Source of the DNA: Haliotis asinina
Lineage: Eukaryota > Mollusca > Gastropoda > Lepetellida > Haliotidae
Direction: 5' to 3'
DNA: 64,000 nucleotides
Assembly (NCBI RefSeq): GCF_037392515.1
Contig: NC_090288.1
Span: forward strand, 61,613,673-61,677,672
In this document: positions 32,130-43,200 of the stretch, one piece after another
Layout of the letters: each line of letters begins with the position of its first letter
Numbering within the stretch: the stretch's first letter is position 1
Translations under genes and position numbers: made by a program
Notes under the pieces: generated by a model
The model's input: the letters and a program-made list of their open reading frames with translations, nothing else
What the model was told of the DNA's origin: nothing
Databases searched by the model: none

Positions 32130-32240
32130 CTTACCTAGTCAGCTTGACGGTGGGTTTGCGTTCGTCTTCGGACCAGAACGGTCGTGGTTCGAATCTCACC
32201 AGCGACTGGGAACATAATTGTTGCTCCATTGACGTGGTCA
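32130..32240 (+). mobile_element. possible tRNA-derived SINE fragment
   Basis: GTCGTGGTTCGAATCTCACC is a clear B box, but the A-box part upstream is weak and the fold is not that of a working tRNA. Confidence 0.35.
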
Positions 32241-32620
32241 ATCGATGTTGAGTCTATACTGTATTTCCACATCCCCTGAATACCCTTGATGTATTTTTAT
32301 CAAGCGAAAGGATTCACTGATGCCTAATGCCGCCATGTTCTACTGGTGCCAAGGTCATACCACTATAAAATACTACATACCTTTCATAACAGGATTATGG
32401 AGCGATATGATGAATATGCATAAACGTTTTAAAATATAACCATATTGCTTTCTGGAAGGATAACACTTTCTAAAAACTATTTTTTTCGCATGCATTGAAA
32501 GTTATCAAACTATTAAATTGATTTTCGAAAACGTAGGTCTCATTGTGACACTATGGAATTTCAACTACCTTATGTTCCATGATCATAACAAAACTGCTAA
32601 AATCAAGACTCGCTATTTCA

Positions 32621-33122
32621 AATGCATGCAGGCATATATGTTATAGACGTGCCACTTTAATGCATGCAGGGATATATGTTATAGACGTGCCACTTTAATG
32701 CATGCAGGCATATATGTTATAGACGTGCCACTTTAATGCATGCAGGCATATATGTTATAGACGTGCCACTTTAATGCATGCAGGGATATATGTTATAGAC
32801 GTGCCACTTTAATGCATGCAGGCATATATGTTATAGACGTGCCACTTTAATGCATGCAGGCATACATGTTATAGACGTGCCACTTTAATGCATGCAGGCA
32901 TATATGTTATAGACGTGCCACTTTAATGCATGCAGGCATATATGTTATAGACGTGCCACTTTAATGCATGCAGGCATACATGTTATAGACGTGCCACTTT
33001 AATGCATGCAGGCATATATGTTATAGACGTGCCACTTTAATGCATGCAGGCATATATGTTATAGACGTGCCACTTTAATGCATGCAGGCATATATGTTAT
33101 AGACGTGCCACTTTAATGCATG
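32621..33122. repeat. 38-bp minisatellite, 13 nearly identical units
   Basis: The unit starts AATGCATGCAGGCATATATG and ends GACGTGCCACTTT. Units differ at one or two sites only (GGATA in units 2 and 5, CATACA in units 7 and 10). The spacing of three suggests that blocks of three units were copied together. The high identity means recent expansion. Confidence 0.97.
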
Positions 33123-33654
33123 AATGTGTGTCGCTGACGTACACGTTTCAGTTCTCGTCATTTCTCGTCATATGGAACGAGACAACTAACTAGGAATATT
33201 GATGTCAAGGACACACCACACAGCGGCAGGCCGAGGAGATTCAATTTCTTTCGGTTGGATGTACAAGGGTATATTGTGATACCGGGAGACATAATGCAGT
33301 TTAAAACCCACACGAATACGTACACATTGTAACTGAAACAAAATCGAAAATCTGTATCACGTCACACTTATATGCTTATTTTAACAGGCATGTGATCGCA
33401 TGAATATTTAATTCTACCACCTGTAAATAAACTCCCAATGAAAGCGGAATTATCAATCATTAAATCGCATTGAATATTTCAAAACGCCCTTAAAAAACCT
33501 AAATGTAAGTAAATAACATAATATACTGTTTGTTAAATGATCTTATACAGTATCGCATTCAAGTCACATATTTTAGTCTGTGGTTGTTAAACAATAAACG
33601 TTCGCGTTTCAATATCTCTTTGAATAATTCTTTGTCCTGTGTTCAATGCTGATG

Positions 33655-33690
33655 TGTCAACTCACTCACTCACTCACTCACTCACCTACT
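33655..33690. repeat. CTCA microsatellite
   Basis: A pure CTCA run, probably a SINE tail whose body is no longer recognisable. Confidence 0.8.
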
Positions 33691-33724
33691 TACCCATCCC
33701 AGTCGAGTCGAGTTTGATCTCACT

Positions 33725-34015
33725 TGGGTGTTGGTAATTACGGACACAGTGGTTTTGATAACGGAACCCTAGCTGGTGGTAATGGCGGACACCATGGTTT
33801 TGAAATGGATACCCTGGTGAGAAAAATGAATACCCTAGTTTGATAACGGCTACACTGGTCGTTATAATGGACACCGTGTTTTTATAACCGACACCCTGGT
33901 GGCAATAACGGACACCATGGTTTTAATAACGGACACCTGGATATTAATGACGATATTCTAGTGGTTATGATCTACACCATGATGTTAATACGGACACCAG
34001 GTGTTGATAGCCTAA
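33725..34015. repeat. degenerate ~25-bp tandem repeat
   Basis: About a dozen imperfect copies of an ATAACGGACACCCTGGTTTT-like unit. Confidence 0.8.
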
Positions 34016-34534
34016 GGGTATGGAGTAATGGACATTCCACTGGGGATATGTTTGAGCATCACGCTTCTGATGACGTTTGCAGTAGCCAACTCATAATTTC
34101 CCCAGCAGACCTCGAAGATCGTGTATTTTCCAAAGGGGCATACGATCAACTCGTCTCTGTAGTTTCTCTCACACATATCGTTTATCTCAAGCTCACATAC
34201 AAATCGTGTAGTGTGCCAGTATCTAAGGGACGTTAACTTGGCATGTTTACGGCAGTAATTCTGTGCAATTTACATTGGCGACTTGGTATAAGGTACCATC
34301 ATTCTTCAGACAGTCTTTCTGTAACCATGGTAACATATCTTTGATTCTTGTCGACGCTTGACAATAAATTCGTGTTTTTGCACCCATGTTATCTCAAATT
34401 GTTCATTTATTCAATTAACCCCAACCTTTCTCACAGATGCTGTTATATATTTAGAGTTTTGCTGAGGAATGAGTGACTCACTAATACGTTAAGTTTCCCC
34501 AGCAGGGCTCGATGTGAGGGCAGGGAGACAGGTG

Positions 34535-34835
34535 CTCGGGGGCGCAACAGTGCAGTGGTAAGGTGTCTGCATATCACGCTGAAGACCTGGGTTCGATCTT
34601 TGGTGAAGGACCATTGGTTCGGGTCCAGTGGTGGGCACTTTGCGTAGTATCCTTGGACCCAGCTGTAAAATGGGTACACGTGAGGATGTGCTGGCAGTGC
34701 GAGTGTTTATTTCATAGCGTCTAGCAGGCAGCATGGTTTTATGATCCCCGGGAGTTGAATGATAGTGTCCTATGACCGGGACCAGGGATAGCAATGTACG
34801 TAGCACCGTGAGCAAGCAGCGTGAAAAGCTATGAG
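34535..34835 (+). mobile_element. tRNA-derived SINE, third family
   Basis: GGGGCGCAACAGTGCAGTGG and GAAGACCTGGGTTCGATC form the tRNA-like head. It continues with GACCCAGCTGTAAAATGGGTA and a longer body unlike families A and B. The GACCCAGCTGTAAA-like block resembles a central domain I remember from other metazoan SINEs. Confidence 0.6.
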
Positions 34836-34887
34836 CCGACTATTTCTGTTACTATTAGTACTACACTTGCCGAGAGTGCAAGGGTAA

Positions 34888-34985
34888 TGGGCGCGCGCGC
34901 GCGCGCGTGTGTGTGTGTCTGTCTGTGTCTGTGTGTGTGTGTGTGTATGTGTCTGTCTGTCTTTGTCAGTGTGTCTGCGTCCGTG
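34888..34985. repeat. GC then GT microsatellite
   Basis: An alternating GC run passes directly into GT and GTCT runs, a purine-pyrimidine alternation able in principle to form Z-DNA. Confidence 0.9.
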
Positions 34986-34989
34986 TGTA

Positions 34990-36145
34990 CGTTCCTGTAA
35001 ACTCACCCACTGGCGCAACTATGCCTGTTAACAATATAGTATCTAAACATCCGTTTGCGTGGTTACGTGATTGATGACAACACCCGTCATAGGAGTTGCA
35101 TATGTCTGCCAGTAGAAACATACGGCATGTATCAGAAGGTATTTAACGCTAAGTCGTGCTCGCGTGCGGCACATGATACAGGAAAACTGGTTTATGTTCG
35201 AAAAATCAATATATTCAATTATGTATTACTTCTTCCGATATTGTGGCACTAATCAAGAAGTCCAGCGATAAGATCTGAAATTATTGCACGTCTTGGCAGT
35301 TTAATAAGTCCAGGGGTCAAGTTTGGTGACTTGGTATATTTAATATCATGATAACTGTGAGTGAGGACTTGTCTACAGAGGTCTATTTGGGGGATAACGC
35401 CCGACACAATCTGCTTTGAATTATCACAGATCCCCGCAACGATTTCAGTGGGAACCAGCTGGTGATGACTAGTATATATATTTAAAGTAGAAATAGCTCC
35501 ACTGCACACACCACAAAAATCTTGCCTCAATATTTGAAATATGTCGTTTAAATTCTACACGATTTAAACGTCTCAATTTGAAAGTGTGCAAAATATAAAG
35601 TTAAATATATTTGATTTACCACGAATATGTGTCCTCTACCTGAAATTATTGCCAGTTCAAGTTATCTAAAACAGCAAATCACGAGAACTAATGTTCTACA
35701 AAGGCGTACGCCTGTTTTCAGGTATTTACTACCTAGTGCAGTTAACAGTAAAACCTGTGAAAAACGTGATCGGAAACACTACTTGACATAACGCATTAGT
35801 AAGCATCACAAAGGAAACAATACTAGGTCCTGAGAAACATATCAGTACTTACGATTCAAGTAGACCAGCCAGACACTATGCCGTACGTATTGTACTGGAC
35901 GTCGCCTGCTGACCGTCCTTCCGAACACGGCCCCCAGTACCCGAGTCCAGATCGGCGACACAAGTACTGAGAGCCAGTTGAAACACTCCAGTATACGTGC
36001 AACGTTTCACTCACGTGTGTAGACGATGCTATCACGTGGAAGTCAAGCTTTCATTTGACCTTCTGGCACACAGAACAGTCGATTGTTCATGCATTATTGA
36101 AAACTAGTCTCAACTATCAGCTGTACTGTTGTCAAACGCCGTGGG
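34990..36145. other. spacer upstream of the receptor gene
   Basis: No coding features. The last few hundred bases should contain the promoter and 5' UTR of the gene starting at 36149, but no TATA box or other element stands out. Confidence 0.4.
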
Positions 36146-36148
36146 AAC

Positions 36149-36224
36149 ATGTCGTCGATGTGTGTGTCGTTGGTGGCTGCATATGTCGTTGTAACTAGCT
36201 TTGTTTGGCTGCACGTGCATGCAG
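36149..36224 (+). CDS. receptor exon 1: signal peptide
   Basis: MSSMCVSLVAAYVVVTSFVW followed by LHVHA and donor CAG|GTGAGT, phase 1. A hydrophobic core with small residues at the end fits a cleaved signal peptide. Confidence 0.85.
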
Positions 36225-37236
36225 GTGAGTTTACTACCGTCACATATCAATAACGACGCATACGATGTGGCAGAAACCACGGGTAGCCTTCAGAATACGT
36301 ACTGTGAGTATCTGAAATCAAGATGTCAGATTGAAAACAAGAGAGAATCATCAACTGTGTTCAATGTTCTGTAGATGGTGTTCCTGCTTTTACTCTTTTC
36401 AAACATCATTTACTCATTTTCATACACGTTGTTGTTTGTACTGGACACTATCCTGGCCATGGCTGAGTCAGAAACTCTGGTGGCATCATGACTTTGATTA
36501 GGAATACGACTAGAAGAGAAGAAAGCGTCCCCTGATGACCCCATACCGTTAGTCGTCTCTTATGGCAAGCGTTAGAGGCAGGAGATCAATCTTAACCCTT
36601 GTCTTCACTCGGATATGCGTCTACGTATTGCTTTTAGGGTACGTTGGTGTATAATAGAGACTGGTTAAGGCCAGGCACTGATGCTTTTTGTAACCCATAC
36701 ATCATCTGTCTGGATAATGAATGTTTCATATGGTAGGTAACATACAGATGCTTGACAGAGAAAGAGAAGGAATATTAGTCGAATGTCATATCGCATTACG
36801 TATCTGAAATCATAAATAGATATTACTTTCTATTTTATATGTGATATTACCGATACGAAACAAATGAATATGTTTGTAAACACTGTGTACCATTCGTTAT
36901 AGTAATGAAATATAGTTGTGATTCCCTGTAGTGTTTTCAGAAACCCCGTGTGAAACTCTCCCTTGTTGCAATGTTGTATTATGATCTGCAGCCATGTGTA
37001 TTTGCACTATTACAAACGCATTTGGGAAACCTCTTCCTGTCAGGGGACGGTGGGGATAGCCTAGAGCGTTCGCTCACCATCCGAATTCGATTTTCCAAAA
37101 GAGGGTATTACGTGTGAAGTCCCCCCCCCCCCTCCCCCCCCAACCAGGTTTGGCTACCCTGCTCTTTGTAAAACGTAGCATGTAAATACCCTCAAAGCCA
37201 GAATGTTGAATCAACCACTCGCACCGCACGTGCACG

Positions 37237-37277
<41 letters not shown>

Positions 37278-40200
37278 CCCACCATTATACATACTTAGGA
37301 AAACGTTAAGTAATAATATGTGTGTGATGATACGCATGATATGGTCATTTAAGAAATATCAGAAGTATTAGGGTAACCGATTTCCTCAGAACCATTTCAA
37401 GCTGATGGCGATGGTACAAATGGTGAGCCCTACGACATGACCGTACGTCACGTGTTATAAGTCAGAGGTGTAGGCGGACATATTTCAGCCTGTTTCTCAC
37501 ATACTCTGAACGTCTGAGTTTCAGCTCGCCTAGTTACTACAGAGACGGACGGGAAGGCCAAATTTGTTCTCGGCAACGATTTCGGCGTCCCCGTCGGTGG
37601 TCACTCGTCCTTGACCTTCCAAGTGAAGTCGTGCGGCAACGTGTACATCCTGTTGACTGAGAAGATCAAGGTGGCACCTACAGAAGGAAATTATTATTTC
37701 ATTTCACTGGGTGTCACCAAGTCGCACCGAATCTCCGGCATCATCGAGGGCTGCTATTCCTGCAACACGTTCCGGAACTACAAGCTGATGACGGTGCTGA
37801 ACTGCACAGAATACAGGGCATTTTGGGTCGCCTGGGATGGCCAGGGGTCAGTCAGCATTGGGAGGGAAGGGGACCTGAGGACAAAACCCTTCCTGCAGTT
37901 TAAAGGAAAGAAAAAGTATCCGATCAACTTTTTCCAGGTCACGTCGTATAACTTTACCGCAGAGTTCAGGTTCCACCTTCGTAAGTATCACCAGTTCCTA
38001 AGCATGCTCTTCAGCGTTGGGTCAAAACCACATTCGTATAATTTCAACTTCTCAGTAGCCGTCAGTATATCTTTAGTACAGAGTCAGTTCCACCTAGGTA
38101 TGTTTCCAACCTCTCATCACTTAAAGCATAATACAGTAATCTCTTAGCGTCTAGGTGTGTTCCACCTAGCTATGTTTTCAACCTCTCATCACTTATACAA
38201 TTAAAGCATAATACAGTAATCTCTTAGCGCTAAGAGAGCATCGAAAATCTAGGCCATTAGCAGCCATTTAAGCTTGAGGGTTGCGATTTGCATATCATAC
38301 ACAAAGTGGACAGCGGAAATTCAAAACTGGGAAATATGTGTTTCCTGGGGAATCACTTTCGCTCCGATTTTATCCCACATTCCCGTATGTGGAATAAGGG
38401 AGAACTATTCGAGGGAGTCATGTACACAGGCGGAATTAGAAAAGACAGCTATTTAGGGGCATTAAAAGGTATACAGTTTTGTTACCTATTTTCTTTTGCA
38501 GCCTGCGATGAAGGCACGTACGGCGAAAACTGCACGGATGTGTGTGGTCACTGCAGGTTCGGCCTTGCGTGCGACCAGGATAGCGGAGTGTGCCCACACG
38601 GATGTCACAGTGGCTGGACCGGACCTCTCTGTGCTGAGGGTAAGACGGTAGGGAATCGAACCCAAGACGAGCGAGGCCTTTAATCAAAAAACTATTTCTG
38701 TCGCTCGAGTTGATATGAATATATACACTACGCCAATATAAATATTTCACGTGACAGGCCGGGTGTCACGTACATTTACGTGTGTTAGTTAGTTGGTTGG
38801 TTAGTTCTCAAGGATGTTAGAACCAGTATTAACCAGCTAACTCACTGACTCACTGACTCACTGACTCACTAAGACAAATAAACAACCCAAAAAACCTACC
38901 TTAGGTTAATAACTGTATTACATGTGACGGAGAGTTATCTCCCTCCGTTACAGAGTGCGGCAACAACACATACGGGTCTGAATGTACTCCCTGTGGACGA
39001 TGTCGTGAAACATGTGACGGTGACACAGGACGCTGCCCCAATAGTATATGTCAGCCTGGCTGGGTCGGCGAAAGGTGTGACAGAGGTAAGGGGAGTATAG
39101 CAGGATAGAGTATACTGTCGCACCAGTCCACAGAGTGCCATATATGATTTAGGTCTAACGGTAATGACTCCATGTGGTACCGACTGACAGAGCATTGGCA
39201 GGAGCAACAGAGTTAGGATAGCTTCGGAACAGGTTACAAATTCAGAAGTAGACGGATTATCAGGGCGAGTCATTTTACATGTGCCACTGTACTGAACTAG
39301 CAATTTTGAAGTTATTTCCATCCCTGTGTTCTAGAAATCCCCTTAAGTGATGGCAGTTTGGATGTATGTGCCACATTGGATGTAGATTTACAGAAATGTG
39401 GACACGTGTTTTGTATTTCTACCGTGGATGACAACGATGCAGCGTGTTGTTCCAGAGTGCTTTCAAGGGACGTATGGCCCGTACTGTACGCCTTGCGGTC
39501 AATGTCAGGAGGGGGACACCTGCGATGTCGGGACTGGACACTGTCCAAACAGGTGCCAGGACAGGTGGATGGGAGTGAGGTGTGACATACGTAAGTGTGG
39601 ACCAAGACAAACGGCTATGTGAAAAATGACCCCTTATTGGTCAGCAAAAGAGAAACATCTTGGCGGGGTGATGTTTATTGCACTTACCTGTCTACATTGT
39701 ACTTACCTGTCTGTGACGCCTTGGACAATCTCTCCTATTAGTACATGGTCACACCAGATCATTAATAATGAGTAATGTGTAAACATGAGGCTTACAATCA
39801 AATGGCAATTCAACAGCAGAATGTTTCAGGACCTGGGACTTATAGACACGCTCTCACGAATGTCCAACATAATGTCACCATTGAATGTCATGAAACAAGA
39901 CTGACTCCGGTCTTGACTTAAGCACTGTGTTGAGAGCTGGAATATGGGTTTTCATAAAAGTATTAAGTAAATTTAAATCCAGTCGGATCAAAAAACCTTT
40001 TACCTGCCTTGTATGGCTACAGCCAACCTTTTAGATTGACTGGGTGAATATGGTTTGACGCCTATTTAGTTACTGTAACATCCCAGCAATATCACGTCGG
40101 GGAATACCAGCACTGTGCTGCTTATATTGCGCCCATGAGGGATTACTTACAACGGAATTAGTGTGATAGAGGACGCTGTAACTACCAGGTCGTCCCTCCG

Positions 40201-43200
40201 TCCCAAGCCAGTTCTGAAACAAGAAGGACCAAACCCGCCATGCTCATGTGCACATCAAGGCAGATAACTCTGTTCTACCATAAAATATATCAGGAAACTT
40301 CAGCTTTCCGCTGTTGACTGCTGTTTACACCTGGACACTAAAGCTCTTGATATGGGTAATGCCAGCAGTCGAACCTGTTGCTGCTACTGGTTGTATGGGA
40401 GACTGCTGTTACACCACCGTCTGAACCCTGAACACTTTCTCCCACAGAATGCCCCCCGAACACTCATGGGTACAACTGTACGAGGTGCGGCCACTGCCGG
40501 GGTGAAGAAGATTGTGACCCACATACTGGACAGTGCCCTTCTGGATGTGACCCTGGATGGTCTGGTCCTCTGTGTATCACAAGTCAGTACTTTTAACTTT
40601 AATGGTAAATGCATTAACCGAGACATTTCTATGAAGCAATTATAGCGAGTGGAACATGTTTGTGTTTGTCAAAATACATCCTGTATACATGATGGTATAT
40701 AATGTTGCTACATGAACTGTCTGTTCCAGAATGCAAGTCACAAACGTATGGCCACAACTGTGGCCTCAAGTGTGGCCACTGTCTTGGGGAAGGCCCATGC
40801 GACCATGTGACCGGTGATTGTTCGTCAGCATGTGAGGAGGGATGGTTGGGATCCAGATGCAATTTGAGTAAGCCTTTTAATAGTTTGTTTGATGGATAAC
40901 GCCACAGTTTTCCAGCTGACTGTGGTCTGTAGGCAATCGACTCTGTAACGGACAATTCAGTGATTGATACCAAGAGCATCGATCTACGCCACAGTGATGC
41001 GGCAACATGCATACACTGCAAACCTGTCATGCCTGCGAGTAGCTTCTCACAACAACGATACTCTCCTATCATGTTGTTTACAGCAATATTCCAGCTATAT
41101 TGCGCCCCCCTGTAATTTATCGAGTCTGGACCAGACCATCCAGTAACCAGCAGCATGGGCACATGGGTGGATGAGCCCGATACTAAACCAAATCTATGTT
41201 ACTATCATCCAGGGATGAATGTAATGTTTTCATGGTGGTAAAATATTTACTCGAAATCCGACCGTGATATGCACCTGCAATTACATGTGGCGTAACCGTC
41301 ACAGCCTTCACACGTCAGGGCAAAACAAGAATTCGATTTCCATCGTCTTTATCCTGGATACACACCTCAGTCTAAGTCGTCCTACTTATCATACCGGGTA
41401 CATCCTATGTACCTTATTGTTGTAATACCCGACATCAATCGAGTGGCAAAGTCAAGGCTGAACTGCATGGTGCGTTTACCTGTAATTTGCTGACTCCGAC
41501 GCTGACTGCATTCTTGTGTACTGAAGTATGGACCGGGCTGTTACAACACCCGCTGTACATGCACAGTCATCTACATAACGGTGTGCCCGGACGCGGTGGG
41601 GTAGAGTAGGGCTTAAGGCCTTCGCACGGATGCAATTTCCGACATGGGTATAATGTGTGAAGCTCGTTTCCTGTGTCCTCCGCCATGTTGTTGCTGGAAT
41701 GTTGCTAACAGCGGAGTTAAACACTCACACACTCACACACTCACACACTCACACACTCACACACTCAATATGAACCAGGTTGCCCCGGCCTCACCTACGG
41801 ACAAGACTGCCAGTACAGGTGCGGCCACTGTGCCAAGGGGTCCAAGTGTCACCCAGCTACTGGCGCATGCGCAGATGGTTGTGAAGAGGGATGGCAAGGT
41901 CATGACTGTATTCGACGTAAGTATACTCATTTGATGTATGTATGTACATCCTCCGACTTGTCCTTATACACTGCAGGTGAAGAAAGGTACTTGTTTTGCA
42001 TGCGGTCTTTTATTAGTTCTTCTATTAGCCCGAAAGGGACCACATCAATTTCACACATTGCTCATTTTTTTCTGCCATTATTTGAAGCTTGTAACGTCAA
42101 CGTCATATTTACTTCATTTCATATGACGGGATTGGGACGTTCCACGTCCTTATGTACGACTGATAATGCTTGTCCTGCTAACAGGAACTGAAGGACCAAT
42201 TGTTGTGTAGTGTGCCGGTTTCGAGCCGACATTCTGAGTTAAAGCCGAGTCAGTTTTCGGGCACAGCTCTTGCTGTTTGTTTCAAAATGTAATTATTGGG
42301 ACATGAGATGTTCTAAAGAGTATGTTTGGGAATACCATGGAAACCAGCTTTCGACGGGACAAACGTGAAAGACACTGGCCGCATGTTCATCGCTGACAAT
42401 CTTGGTTCAATTTCTATTTCAGCCGATCTACCCAACCCAATAAGGATTTCGACAGAGAATTCCCCAGCGGCTGTGGATCAGCAGTACGTCACTGGATCAG
42501 TCCGAGCCGGTACGTGCCAGAAACAATGACAACAACATATCGCTGTCACATACATAAGCATACTAAACAACCAGTGTGCACGATATTTGATTTATGTGCA
42601 TTGCGGACCGGGACGGACACGGCTTTTTGAGAATAGGAGGTTTGCACACTTCATTTTCAATGTCATGTAATAAAATCTCAGGATAGAAGAAGGGGTCTGC
42701 ACCCTGATGCCTCCCAACCCCCTCTGTATCCGCCTATGCGAACAAAGGAATGTGTAACTGAATTACAAAAACAAATGTTAGGAAGACTCAGGGAAAACAC
42801 CACAAATAAGGTCCAGAACACAGCACGTATACCAGTATTCAAAATAATACCGTCGGATTAGCTTGATTTGTTTAAGTTATGTTATGTTATCACGCACGAG
42901 TGTCTACCATTCTTGCCTTGACGGCTAGATGAAGGTGACCGTGAAGATCCGGGTTAGAATTGGTCTTCAAAGACCCTTGCTTGTCGTAAGAGGCGACTTA
43001 TTATAACAGGACCAGGTGGTCAGGCTCACTGCGTCGGTTTTTGCATGCCACCCGGTTTCATTGGGGTGGATCGATGCTCCTTGATTGTCTCGTCCAGAAT
43101 TGATCATTCACAGAAAACCTTCACACATCTGTCTACGGCTTTAAACAAAGGTTTCGCTCATTTGGCAGACATGGTTATTATGTAGGTGAGCATATGTTGG

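Noticed and set aside
41650-41768. Open frame running through the SINE into the EGF exon
   Set aside because: The upstream part is SINE sequence; EGF homology begins only after the acceptor at 41779.
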